A stretch of 64,000 bases of DNA from Campanula takesimana (GCA_026119855.1 JAOWBW010000321.1:434001-498000), one strand, 5' to 3'. Positions 1 to 10,639 are shown, counted from the stretch's first letter. Notes: generated by a model from the letters alone, not told the origin. Program-made: numbers and translations.

Positions 1-55
1 TGAGGGCAGGATCCTTACAGATACATGTTGATTGGGCCTAGTGTAAGTGGGAGAT
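1..55 (+). other. 3' tail of Angela-type Copia A internal region with polypurine tract
   Basis: The stretch ends in a purine-rich run (AAGTGGGAGAT) immediately before an LTR that starts TGTTGG. The same arrangement, with the neighbouring word TTGGGCCTAG, occurs at 7466-7489 before the LTR of Copia B, so this is the polypurine tract that primes plus-strand DNA synthesis. The rest of the element lies left of the window. Confidence 0.85.
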
Positions 56-652
56 TGTTGGAGATTATGCCCTAGGCCCTTGTGAAAGGCCTCATGTTAT
101 GTCGTGTTCTCATTTGTTATGGAGATAAGAACCTGGATTGTTATATGTTTTTGCATGTTTATTATAATAATCCCCGTCCCTAGTACTTATGAGGAACTAG
201 TATAAGTTTAATCGATGATCAAATGATGATCATGTGTATGTGATACAAATTAAACTTATGGGTACTTGTTGGTGAACAAGTACTGGATATGCCCGCTGTG
301 AGATTTATGTCATGGTCAAATGTCATAATTAAATTTCATATAGTTATATCATTTGATATCCTTAGACCTGAGATTATCATGGTCTTATACATGATGAACA
401 TTATGTTTGACATAGTCAACTATTGGATATTATTCCCTAGGCCCTTGAGAAAGGCCTATGCGTTACATCATAGCTTCATTGACTTAGAGATAACAAACCC
501 GATTATTATATCTTTTGCATGTTTATTATAATAATCATTGTCCCTAGCACTTATAAAGAGATAGCATGAGTTTAATGAATAATCATATGATGATTATGGT
601 GCATAGGATGCAGATTAAACTTGTGGGTACTTATTGGAGAACAATGTACTGG

Positions 653-1062
653 GAGTTAAACACCTATTTCGTCCCTAACCTATTGACCTTTTTACCTTTT
701 CGTCCTCAACCTATTTTTTTTTCCTTTTCGTCCTTGAAGTATCTATTTGCAGGATGAAGTGATCCTTCTGTCTCCTCACTGTCTGGTCAAACGTTAAGGT
801 GAAGACATATCAACGTGAAAAATAGATACTTCAAGGACGAAAAGGAAAAAAAATAAATAGGTTGAGGACGAAAAGGTAAAAAGGTCAATAGGTTAGGGAC
901 GAAATAGGTTCGAAGTTAATGTTTGACCAGACGGTGACGAGATGGAAAGACCACTTCATCCTCCAAATAGATACTTCAAGGATGAAAAGGAAAAAAAAAA
1001 ATAGGTTGAGGACGAAAAGGTAAAAAGGTCAATAGGTTAGGGATGAAATAGGTGTTTAACTC
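653..1062. mobile_element. Fold-back / Mutator-like non-autonomous element (410 bp)
   Basis: The ends are inverted copies: GAGTTAAACACCTATTTCG at the left and its complement at the right. The inverted similarity continues for about 150 bp on each side. The flanks carry a near-identical 10-bp duplication, AATGTACTGG (643-652) and AAGGTACTGG (1063-1072), and the long TIR with a 9-10-bp duplication suggests a MULE. The central loop (about 816-912) holds a third copy of the terminal sequence in the right-arm orientation. There is no coding capacity. Confidence 0.8.
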
Positions 1063-1680
1063 AAGGTACTGGATAGGCCCGTTATGAGATTTATGTCATG
1101 ATCAAATGTCATATTTAAATCTCATAATAGTCATACCATTTGAATCCTTAGACCTGAGATTATCATGGTCTTCCACATGATGAACATTATGTTTGACGTT
1201 CTCAAAGGATACCCTTAACCGGGTGGTTATAAAGGCTACGATTGGCATAATCGGATTCTTGTAGGGAAGAATGATAAGTCAAGATGGGATTTGTCCCTCT
1301 CTCAAGAGAGATATCTGCTTGGCCACTCGATGAGTAAGATTAATGATAGTGTACGGTCGTACTCAAATGAATTAATTTGTTTAATGTCATTTGCTCATAT
1401 CAATCTACTCGAGATCGAGAAAGCATTGGACAACATAACTTGACGTAGACCATGACTTATGTCCAAATATGATATCGCGTGACAAAGGGATAGTGATATG
1501 TTTTATTTTTTAGGAAACTTTGGATTTCAAAGTTATACTAATTGGGTAGTCATAATGGCTTGCTAGAGTCTTCTTATGACTTACGAGTTTTGAATGGTTC
1601 TGACTCGTTGCTAACTTAGTATAATCCTATTGGGTCACACACGCAGAACGGATAAAAGGAACGAAAAACAAAGAAAAACT

Positions 1681-1753
1681 GGATCCTGCTGGAGGATCCG
1701 TACGGATGGTTTGGGAGCCATCAAACTAATCCGTACGGATGGTTTATCCCGGC
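1681..1753. promoter_or_regulatory. GC-rich palindromic cassette in the solo Angela LTR
   Basis: The word CCGTACGGATGGTTT occurs twice in direct orientation (1698-1712 and 1731-1745), after a GGATCC...GGATCC pair at 1681-1699. Its core CCGTACGG is a perfect palindrome. It sits where the other Angela LTRs of this window carry different GC-rich words, so it is probably a promoter-proximal element. Function is inferred from position only. Confidence 0.55.
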
Positions 1754-2717
1754 AGAAGATAGTTTTAGGTAAACTCTTGTTGGACAAGAAAACCTAAGTC
1801 CTAAAGGGTTTTGGAAACCTCTTGAATATAATGTGTGCAGCCGGGAATAGTTCCCTCAATAGTGATTTTGGAAATCACAAACACTTTCTTGGAGAAAGAT
1901 TAAACACATATTATACTAGGGTTATTAGGTTTGATTATTCCAAATTATCAAACCATAATAATCATTAGGAGCAATTGAAGAATCATTCTTCAATAAAGTT
2001 ATTCAGTCCGAAGGACCTAGCAGCCAAGTTCAAGAAGGTGTTCGTGAATCCGTTCTAAGTGTGGATCACCGGTAGAGGGTGCTCTTCTTAGCATCTAAAT
2101 CCAAGGCTTCATATTTCGATCTACAAGGGTTAGTTTCTTTCATCTTCATATTATGAATTATTGAACATAACGGATCTAGGCTTTTGGGTTTTTCATGTTA
2201 TGTCTTCCGCTGCCCATGATTGCACGAAACCCAACATCAACCGCTACCCTTAACCAGGTAGTCATAAAGGCTATGATTGGCATAATCGGATTCTTATAGG
2301 GAAGAATGATAAGTCAAGATAGAATTTGTCCCTCCCTCAAGAGAGATATCTACTTAGGCCACTCGAAGAGTGAGATTGATGAAATGGGTGGCCACACTCA
2401 AATGAATTTATGTGTTCAATGTCATTTGATCATATCAATCTACTCGGGATCGAGAAAGCATTGAACAATATAAGTTGACGTGGACCATGAGTTATGTTCA
2501 ATATGATACCGCGTGAAAAAAGGATTGTGATATGTTCTATGAGGATAAACGAACTTCTTTAAGTTGTATCAATTGAGTAATCATGATAGCTTGCTAGGGC
2601 CGCTCATGATTTATGAGAACAAATATGTTTGGACTCATTACCAACTTGATATAATCCTATGGGATCACACACAATAGAACGAATTGTTAAAAAGGTAAAA
2701 AGACTGATTTTTGGTCT

Positions 2718-2782
2718 GGTACGACCGTGCCAGATAAAGAGCACGACCATGCCAGTTTAGGGAACGACCGTGCTAAAGGTGC
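2718..2782. promoter_or_regulatory. GC-rich palindromic cassette in LTR A
   Basis: Three spaced near-copies of an ACGACCGTGCC word are seen (about 2721, 2743 and 2764) in AT-rich LTR sequence. The fullest form, GCACGACCGTGC, is an imperfect palindrome. The same word makes up the cassette of Copia C on the other strand (58932-59114). Confidence 0.55.
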
Positions 2783-3481
2783 CTGGGCCGAATTTGTGCA
2801 GTTTAATTGGGTGACGGGATTTAGGTCTTCTAGGTCATTAAGAGTTAATGACTAGGGATAATAAATATATATTTTCACCAGCCATTAAACTAATGCAACC
2901 CAATATGTTTAAGAAACATAATTCTTGATCTAAGATTGAGAATCAAATATCAAGAGCGCATGAAATTCATATAGCCTTTGAAGATTAGAAAAGCGTGTTT
3001 TCTAATGATGGGATCTAGCAGTCCAGATCTAGAATCGTTCTAGATATTCGTTCACGTGTGGATACGCATAGAGGATGCTTGCATTAGCATCTCAAGTTCG
3101 TGTTCCTGTGATCGTGATCCGAAGAATGAGGGGATCAAATCCAAAGCTTGAAGATTTGAAGATCCGAAAACTTTAAACGCACAACGGTTAGTATTCTAAA
3201 TTCATCTTCCTATTAATTTAATCATCATGAATGGATCCATGGGCTCATGGGTTTTGTTGATTTTATTGCCATTTTTCTGCTGCGCAAGGATCCTCAAAAC
3301 CCAACAGGGTAGACCAACGTCGAGCGACGGATAGGGATTATCTTGACCATACATTGCATTCGTAAAACCATCAATTTGGTTCTTGGTAGATTCTTGAACA
3401 ATGAAAGATCTAGGAGTGGTAGAGGTTGAACTCGCCTCCCCAAAAGATGAAAGAGATGTCTTTCTACACCGATTTTCCTCG

Positions 3482-3972
3482 TCAACAAGGTAATAAAAAA
3501 GAATGTCTAAAGAGATTTGTAGTTTTCAAAAGTCCATTAACAAGAAACTCAATAAGCTCGATTTCATAAACTAAATTTCCGACTCTATCAAGAGCATAAG
3601 AAATCGATTTTGCTTCAAAAAAATAATTCGCTATAGATTGAGACGAAATTTTTTGAAGACAGTGGAGTTGATCTAAGAGATGATCAATATACCAATTAGA
3701 AGTAGAACCGAAAATAGAAAGAGATAACTCATTAACATCAGATATGGGTTCTTTTATATCGAATGAACAACCATTTGAATCTAAGGATTCATTTTGTTCC
3801 GAGTATAACCAATATGATATAGAAAAAGAAGAATCAGTAGTAACGGAAGCGCTTGGTTCATAATAGTGCAAACAGTCTCTTGTGGTATGACCAAGACCAT
3901 TACATAACTAACAAATATCATACGATGATGGTAACGTATCAAAGCAAACGGGATCGTACCAAAATCATCCAT
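3482..3972 (-). pseudogene. Copia gag remnant with scrambled domain order
   Basis: On the minus strand, a zinc-knuckle-like stretch (pattern CxLCNGLGHTTRDC, with a stop in place of the third residue) lies upstream of an open frame of 129 codons. The second half of that frame reads like the helical C-terminal half of a Copia gag (UBN2/gag-polypeptide type), with LDQLHCLQKISSQSIANYF and SYALDRVG. In a normal Copia gag the knuckle follows this helical part; here it precedes it. A WYID tetrad resembling the start of a Copia protease sits between them. The piece looks like a rearranged fragment, not a working gene. The family call rests on motif resemblance only. Confidence 0.5.
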
Positions 3973-4093
3973 TGATTTTAGAATAGAGAAAAAAATAATT
4001 TTATGTAAGAAAACAAAATTAAATTTAAGAAAAAGAAAAACGTAGATTAAAGAAAAATAGCGGAAGCGAAAATCAGGCCACCATGGATCGGTG

Positions 4094-4105
4094 GCTCTGA
4101 TACCA
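4094..4105 (-). other. Primer-binding site, initiator Met-tRNA type
   Basis: The minus strand reads TGGTATCAGAGC, complementary to the 3' end of plant initiator methionine tRNA. This is the standard minus-strand primer site of many plant LTR elements. It fixes the orientation of the remnant at 3307-4262. Confidence 0.85.
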
Positions 4106-4272
4106 TCTAAGACAAGAACAATTCATAAGCATGAAGAAGAAATAAAGAAGGAAAAGAGAGAAGAAGGCACGAATGAATGGAGAAAGTAACAGACTCAACA
4201 TGAGTCTTACTATGTGTTTTCTCATTATATACTAATTATGAACGAATCGTAAAGATCTTTACATATGTAATA

Positions 4273-7200
4273 TGTTTCCATTGTCAAGAGATTGGTCATT
4301 GGAAACGTAATTGCAAGGCTTTCTTGGAAGAGCAAAAGAAGAAGAAGGGCAGCAAGGCTGCGTCGACTTCAGGTATCTATATGATAGATATTCTCCTTTC
4401 TACCACTGATTCTTGGGTATTCGATACCGGATGTGGTTCTCACATTTGTTTAAATGTGCAGGGTCTAAAGAATAGGAGACTACTTAAAGATGGTGAAGTA
4501 GACCTATGAGTGGGGAATGGAGCAAGAATTGCTGCATTAGCCGTAGGGACTTATGAAGTCACTTTACCTTCCGAATTAATTCTTGTTTTGAACAATTGTT
4601 ATTATGTTCCGGATTTAAGTAGAAATATTATTTCAATTTCTTGTTTGGATAATGAAGGTTTTAAGTTTCTTATTGAGAATAAGAAATTTTCTATTTATTT
4701 AAATAATGTGCTTTATGGTATTGCTAATTCATTTAATGGCCTTTATGTCTTGAATGTCAAGGATGAAAATAATGACAATGTCTGTCATATAAATAAGAAA
4801 TCTAAACCTAATGATGTAAATCATACCTATTTATGGCATTGCCGTCTTGGTCATATTAATGAGAAGCGTATCTCAAAACTCCATGGGGACGGACTTTTAG
4901 GTTCATGTGACTTAGAGTCATATGATACTTGTGAGTCGTCTCTTCTTGCAAAAATGACTAAGACACCTTTTACCAAGTTAGGTGAAAGGGCAAGCGACTT
5001 ACTGGGGTTGATACATTCCGATGTATGCGGACCATTAAGTAGCAATGCTAGGGGAGGATTTCAATACTTCATAACCTTCACTGATGATTATAGTAGATTT
5101 GGGTATGTTTACCTAATGAAACATAAGAGTGAAGCATTTGAGATATTTAGAATATTTCAAAATGAAGTAGAAAAACAACTTGGCAAAAGTATTAAGGCAC
5201 TTTGATCAGATCGAGGTGGAGAATACTTGAGTCAAGAATTTGATGATCATCTAAAGAATTGTGGAATAGTTTCACAATTGACTCCACCCGGAACACCACA
5301 ATGGAATGGTGTGTCCGAGAGGAGAAATCGGACTTTGTTAGACATGGTTCGATCAATGATGAGTCAAGTTGATCTTCCAATATCATTTTGGGGTTACGCT
5401 CTAGAAACCGCTGCTTTCACACTAAATCGTGTTCCAACTAAATCGGTTCAAAAGACTCCATATGAGATATGGAGCGGAAAGAAAACCTTTTTATCTTTCA
5501 TGAAGATTTGGGGTTGTGAAGCTTTTGTCAAAAGACTTGTCTCAGACAAACTTGCACACAAATCTGACAAATGTATTTTCGTGGGATATCCAAAGGAAAC
5601 TAGAGGATATTACTTTTACAACCGTGAGGACAACAAAGTGTTTGTTGCCCGAACTGGTGTCTTTCTAGAGAAAGAGTTTCTCTCCAAAGAAATCAGTGGG
5701 AGTAAAATAAATCTTGAAGAAATTCGAGACCCAGAAAATAACATTGAACCAATAGTGGAACAAGAACAAGAACCATAAGGAGTTGTGGAACCTGTTCAAA
5801 ATACACAAGCAACTCGCAGATCTAGTAGGTTACGATCCAAGCCCGAGAGATATGGATTTCTCGTAATGGATAGTAATGAGGTAGAAATCATTGAGAATGA
5901 TGAACCGTCAACCTACCAAGAGGCGATGTCTTCTCCTGATTCGGACAAGTGGCTTGGAGCCATGGAATCCGAATTGCAATCCATGCAAGACAATCAAGTT
6001 TGGAATTTGATTGATGCGCCCGAAGGTGTAAAAACCATAGGATGCAAATGGGTCTTCAAGAAGAAGACTTACATGGATGGGAAGGTGCATACTTACAAAG
6101 CTAGACTTGTAGCGAAAGGTTATAGGCAAGTTCATGGTATTGACTATGATGAAACCTTTTCACCCGTAGCGATGATCAAGTCTATAAGAATTCTGCTTGC
6201 TATTGCCGCATATCATTACTATGAAATATGGCAAATGGATGTCAAAACCGCTTTCCTAAATGGAAAACTACAAGAGGATGTCTATATGACACAACCAGAA
6301 GGTTTTGAACAGAATTCTAAAGTATGCAAATTGCAGAGATCCATCTATGGATTAAAGCAAGCTTCTAGGAGTTGGAATCTCCGTTTTGATGAATCGGTCA
6401 AAGAGTTTGGTTTCATCAAGAACGAAGATGAACCTTGTGTATACAAGAAGATTAGTGGGAGCATAGTGCTATTCCTTGTTTTATACGTGGATGACATATT
6501 ACTCATTGGAAACGACATTCCTACACTTCAGTCTGTGAAGACTTGGTTAGGAAAGTGTTTTGCGATGAAAGATATGGGTGAAGCCGCATATATACTTGGC
6601 ATTAAGATCTATAGAGATAGATCAAGGAGGCTACTTGGTTTAAGCCAAAGTACATACATTGACAAGGTCATTAGAAGATTCCGCATGGAAAATTCTAAGA
6701 GAGGTACCTTGCCAGTGTTACATGGAGTTTCCCTAAGCAAGACTCAATGTCCTAAAACAAATGATGAGCGTGAGAAAATGAATGATGTTCCATATGCTTC
6801 GGCAATTGGGTCCATCATGTATGCCATGATTTGTACTAGGCCGGATGTATCTTATGCTTTGAGCATGACAAGTAGATACCAATCCGACCCTGGCGAAAAT
6901 CACTGGGTAGCTGTAAAAGCGATTCTTAAGTACTTGAGAAGAACTAAAGACTCATTTTTGGTCTATGGAAGAATGGAAGATGATCTCGTTGTAACTGCTT
7001 ACACGGATGCAAGCTTCCAAACTGACAAAGATGATAGCCGATCGCAATCGAGTTTTGTGTTTATGATAAATGGTGGAGATGTAAGCTGGAAGAGTTCCAA
7101 ACAAAGTACAACCGCTGATTCTACAACAGAAGCTGAGTATATTGCTGTATCAGATGCTGCAAAGGAAGTTGTTTGGATTAAGAAGTTCATCACTGAACTT

Positions 7201-7475
7201 GAAGTGGTTCCTAGTATTGCTAATCCAATAGACCTTTATTGCGATAATAATGGTGTTATTGCTCAAGCAAAGGAACCAAGAGCACATCAGAAATCCAAAC
7301 ACATACTTAGGCGTTTTCATATCATCGAGAGATCGTTGATAGGGGAGACGTGAATATATGCAGAGTACCTACTGATGATAATGTTGCGGACCCGCTAACA
7401 AAGGGACTTCCACAAGCTAAACATGATGGTCATGTTAGGTCCATGGGTATTAGATATATGGGAGATTGGGCCTAG
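4273..7475 (+). pseudogene. Copia gag(3' end)-pol polyprotein, decayed
   Basis: One frame carries all domains in order. The gag zinc knuckle is CFHCQEIGHWKRNC (4273-4314). The protease follows with WVFDTGCGSH (about 4414). The integrase HHCC region has HCRLGH, but the last cysteine of the usual CxxC pair is serine (CESS, about 4940). The integrase core follows, then a reverse transcriptase with YVDD (about 6486), then RNase H with the ADSTTEAEYIA and KHI..R..H motifs. In-frame stops lie at 4507 (TGA), 5203 (TGA) and 5776 (TAA). A one-base deletion near 7326 shifts the last 50 codons, which then read to a stop at 7473. All three stops are one C-to-T step from a sense codon. The element could move only with proteins supplied by a relative. 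Confidence 0.92.
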
Positions 7476-7489
7476 GGCAAGTGGGAGAT
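7475..7489 (+). other. Polypurine tract of Copia B
   Basis: GGGCAAGTGGGAGAT lies directly between the pol stop codon and the TG of the LTR. This position and composition are those of the plus-strand primer site. Confidence 0.85.
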
Positions 7490-8984
7490 TGTTGGTAGTG
7501 GTGCCCTAGGCACGTTTAATAAACGTTGTAATTGTTATCATTTATTTCATATCAATAAAGAGATGTTTTAATTATTATTGTTGTTCATGTTTACTTATAA
7601 TAATCTCGGTCCCTAGTACTTGTTAAGCACTAGTATAAAGGTTAAATGATCCTGGGGTGATCATGTTAGATTTATGGGTACTTGTTTGGAACAAGGTACT
7701 GGACATGACCCGCTGTATGAGATTTATGTCATGGTCTATGTCGAACATATATCTCATATTAGTTATGTCATTTGAATCCTTAGACATGAAGTTATTGTAG
7801 TCTTCCACTTGATGAACATTATGTTTGACATATTTAAACGCTACCTTTAACCGGGTAGTTATAAAGGGTATGATTGGCATAATCGGATTCACGTAGGGAA
7901 GAATAATAAGCTAAATGTATTTGTCCCTCTTCGAAGAGATGTCAAGCTTGGGCCTCTCGTAGGAATGATGTTGATGAAATGTTCGGCTGGACTCAAATGA
8001 ATTGATCGGATCAATGTCATTTGGATTATCAACATATTCGGAATCGAGAAAGTATTGAACAAAACAAGTTGACTGGTTGACCATGACTTGTGTTCAATGA
8101 CGTCGTGGACAAAGGGATTATGACATGTTCTAAAAGGAATGCGAACTTGTATCTAGTTATACTAATTGGGTAGGTATGACGGTTTGCTAGAACCTAATCA
8201 TATCCTATGGTTTCATGTTTGAACCCATTGCCAACTTAGTATAATCCTAGAGGGTCACACACAATAGAACGAATCCTAAATAAGGACTATATTGGAATTT
8301 TGGAAATTCTGGGAATCTGGGGAAGTGGGCGACCGCACAGTGTGGACTGGGCGGCCGCACACTTAGCTCAATTTTGTACCAGTTTGTTTCAGATAATTGT
8401 GCGACCGCACAATGGATTCTGGGCGGCCGCACAGTACTGTCGGGTGGCAGATTCCTAATTTGATTAGGAAACGAATTTTGGACGGCTTGTGACACAAGTT
8501 TCCTATTTGGAATAGGTCCTACTTGTGTATAAAAGATCAAATTCGGCCAGCACTTTTCCCCAATGATTTTGTGAGTCTCCAAAGAGTTTGTGAGAGGTTT
8601 TATTTTGTTCTAAGACATCTTTGATTGAAGAACAAAATAATACACAAAGAAAAATTCCATATAGTCATTATCAATTGTGAAAGTGTGTTTCATAATTGTT
8701 GGTCTAGCAACCAAGATCAAGAAGCTCCTTGATATTCGTTCGTGGTGTGGATACCGCTAGAGGGTGAAGCTCATCATCTTCAAAGTTCGTGTTCTTACTT
8801 TCTTCGTGATCAAGCTTCAAATCTCCACCAAGATCAAAGCTAGAATTCAAAGTCATCAAGGGTTAGTTTCTCCTCTATTCATATTGTTGTATTTGATTTA
8901 AATCATATGAACGGATCTATGGGCTTTGGGTTTTAAAATTTTAAATGCTAAATTCCGCTGCGCATGTTACTCCGAAACCCAACA
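7490..8984 (+). repeat. 3' LTR of Copia B (1495 bp)
   Basis: The LTR starts TGTTGGTAGTGGTGCC and ends CCGAAACCCAACA. A TATA box (TATAAAAG) lies at 8528-8535, about 95 bp after a GC-rich cassette (8328-8434). The interior shares blocks with LTR A, the solo LTR and the LTR of Copia C, though the cassette does not match any of them. Confidence 0.9.
8328..8434. promoter_or_regulatory. GC-rich repeated cassette in the Copia B LTR
   Basis: Two words alternate: GCGACCGCACA (8329 and 8401) and GGGCGGCCGCACA (8349 and 8421). The second contains the palindrome GCGGCCGC. The pair of pairs is spaced about 72 bp apart in otherwise AT-rich U3 sequence, upstream of the TATA box at 8528. A role as a duplicated enhancer is inferred from position. 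Confidence 0.6.
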
Positions 8985-9003
8985 GTTTTGAGGCATCCTG
9001 CAG

Positions 9004-9342
9004 ATGGAGATGCATGAAATTCCACGCCCGGATCCAGCCATTGGAGTGAAACTATTGACAGAAACTCTTCAAGAATTGGGTCCAAATGTTGGGAGTTATG
9101 TGAGGGGTATGGGTCGTGGGAAGGTACGTGATGTTAAACGCCGATTGCCACCTTCAACATCTCAAGAATTAGCAAATAAAGTGCAAGAGCTAGAAGAAAA
9201 ATTGGGACATTCACAAGATGAAGTGAAGGGGTTAAAAGAAAAAGTGGCATCTCAATCAAGTATGTTTGATAAACTTGTTGACATGTTGAAGGCTAATGGT
9301 ACAATAGCCTCCGTTAAAGACTTTATCTCTCTCAACTCTTAA
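9004..9342 (+). pseudogene. CACTA transposase C-terminus (Ptta/En/Spm-like), fragment
   Basis: The 112-codon frame has LGPNVGSYVRGMGRGK near residue 29, followed by a basic patch (VKRRLPP) and a coiled coil of about 50 residues rich in heptad leucines (about 55-100). This resembles the end of plant Ptta/En/Spm-type transposases, in which a short conserved block precedes a coiled coil. The catalytic core is absent. The first ATG is probably internal to the original protein, because the upstream sequence is LTR of Copia B. The stop is followed by the CACTA subterminal repeats, the expected order. Family assignment is from motif memory only. Confidence 0.6.
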
Positions 9343-9619
9343 TTTGCCCAAACTTATCTTAGGTTTCAAAACTTTTTAGTAATTGTGATGAAGTTTTTGA
9401 TGACAATGCATTGATGGTAGTATTTTGATGATGTATTTGATGGTAGTATGTTGATGAACTACTTGACTACAATAACTTCAATTGTAGTATTTTGATTTAG
9501 ATATTATAATGTTATTAATTACTACATCTAACAAGTAATGTAATATATTTTATTTGTGTTATTTTTATTTATTTATTTATGCTTTTTATAAAATTTAAAT
9601 TATAATTATTTAAAAAATA

Positions 9620-10101
9620 GAGGTGACAACATTAGGTGACCAAATAGTACCAGATCATGTGAGACTTTAGGTGACCAGCCATTGGTCACATATAGACGTT
9701 TCAGTTTGCTAAGTACTTGGTCACGCAACACATATTTTAGGTGACCAGTTAATATTTGGTCTCCTAAAGTAGCATTGACTGACCAACCTATTTGTGGCCT
9801 AAAAACTCTTAGGTGATGAGACTTTTGGTAGCCTTAAGTTGGTCACATAGACGTTTAAACTACTAAAACAACTTGGTCGCCTAAGAATTCTTTGGTGACC
9901 TCTACATGGTCACCTAAGCGTTCATCTCCTTGGGTGTTTTAGGCGACCAAGAGCAGTTTTTCGTCCCCTAAAACTTGAGGGTAGGAGGTTCGCGTGACCA
10001 ATCTTCGGTGACCAGTAGTTGTCACCTTAGGTTTTAGGTGATGAATGTTTGGCTTAGGCGACCATTTTTCTTTGTCTCCTAAAATGTGATTTCTAGTAGT
10101 G
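9620..10101. repeat. CACTA subterminal repeats and terminal inverted repeat
   Basis: Short words AGGTGACC and GGTCACCTAA recur at least a dozen times in both orientations between 9620 and 10080. The terminal inverted repeat, with outermost bases CACTACTAGAAA read inward, occupies the last part up to 10101. Confidence 0.75.
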
Positions 10102-10639
10102 ATATAAGTGAACGTATAAACAAAAGAAAAGACAATGAAAGAATAATACCAAAGTGGAATTAAGCACAAAATTGTTCAAAATATATTAAGAGAATCGTTT
10201 TGGAAAACATTGTTACTATGTGGTGGTGAGTGATGAGCATCATAGCTCCGATTTGCTGCCAAACAGCTCCAACTTGGACAGAGATTGTATAAGTGTGAGG
10301 GGAAAATCTAGGGTTTATGTGGAAGGGGCGAAGAAATAATTAAGGGAGAGAGATAGGATACCGTGCTGCTAAACAGCTCCAACTTGGACAGAGATTGTAT
10401 AAGTATAGATTAAATTAATTGATCAAATAAAAAATATAAACATTGGGGTTTACATTAGTTATATTGTTGTATCAATAATAACCTTTAAAACTCTATTACA
10501 ATAATAAATTAACTTAAATTTATTGCTCAAAATATATACATTCGTAGTGATGAAAAAAATAAGAGAATCGTTTTGGATAGAAGGAGTATAAGTAAATAAA
10601 TGTAATTTCTTTTTGCTTTCAAATACAAAAGTATTGATA
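10102..10639. other. AT-rich intergenic DNA with a 38-bp direct repeat
   Basis: No gene is visible. A block of about 38 bp (AACAGCTCCAACTTGGACAG then AGATTGTATAAGT) occurs at about 10261-10294 and again at about 10372-10405. The rest is AT-rich, and AGAGAATCGTTTTGGA also occurs twice (10190 and 10562). Confidence 0.6.

Larger units (their letters stand above)
421..2236 (+). mobile_element. Solo LTR of an Angela-type Copia inside LTR A
   Basis: The segment begins TATTGGATATTATTCCCTAGG (a TG-to-TA change at the first dinucleotide) and ends GCACGAAACCCAACA. It is flanked by the identical 5-bp duplication TCAAC at 416-420 and 2237-2241. No internal region is present, so it is a solo LTR left by LTR-LTR recombination. 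Without the fold-back insertion at 653-1062 and its duplication it is about 1.4 kb, matching LTR A. It has its own cassette at 1681-1753, different from that of its host LTR. Confidence 0.9.
56..3306 (+). mobile_element. 3' LTR of Angela-type Copia A, split by a solo LTR
   Basis: The LTR opens TGTTGGAGATTATGCCCTAGG and closes AAAACCCAACA, the TG...CA ends with an inverted TGTTGG/CCAACA typical of BARE/Angela LTRs. It is in two pieces, 56-420 and 2242-3306, about 1.43 kb in total, separated by a second LTR of the same family. The right piece contains the family blocks seen at 7800-8260, such as the AATCGGATTC and CACACACAATAGAACGAAT words. Its promoter half carries a GC-rich cassette at 2718-2782. 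Confidence 0.88.
3307..4262 (-). mobile_element. Minus-strand Copia remnant (Ale/Retrofit-like), gag part and LTR fragment
   Basis: Read on the minus strand, a Met-tRNA primer site (4094-4105) is preceded by an AT-rich LTR fragment (about 4108-4262) and followed by gag-like sequence down to about 3310. The element is cut off on the right by the truncated start of Copia B and on the left by the end of LTR A. No target duplication can be assigned. Confidence 0.6.
4263..8984 (+). mobile_element. Angela-type Copia B, 5'-truncated
   Basis: The element starts abruptly inside gag, at its zinc knuckle, and runs through protease, integrase, reverse transcriptase and RNase H to a polypurine tract (7475-7489) and one LTR (7490-8984). 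The 5' LTR, primer site and most of gag are missing. Domain order (integrase before reverse transcriptase) is that of Ty1/Copia. The LTR start (TGTTGG...GCCCTAGGCA) and length of about 1.5 kb point to the Angela/BARE-TAR group. Confidence 0.9.
8985..10101 (+). mobile_element. 3' part of a CACTA (En/Spm) transposon
   Basis: The right end reads TTTCTAGTAGTG, the complement of CACTACTAGAAA, the classic CACTA terminal inverted repeat, ending at 10101. The preceding 480 bp holds many copies of TTAGGTGACC/GGTCACCTAA in both orientations, as in the subterminal transposase-binding repeats of En/Spm elements. A transposase tail is encoded just inside (9004-9342). The left end is lost where Copia B begins or ends, so the element is probably truncated by, or split by, that insertion. 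Confidence 0.8.

Noticed and set aside
8247..8582. 111-codon minus-strand frame in the Copia B LTR
   Set aside because: Opposite to the LTR promoter direction and spanning the cassette; no similarity to any family and not open in the other Angela LTRs.
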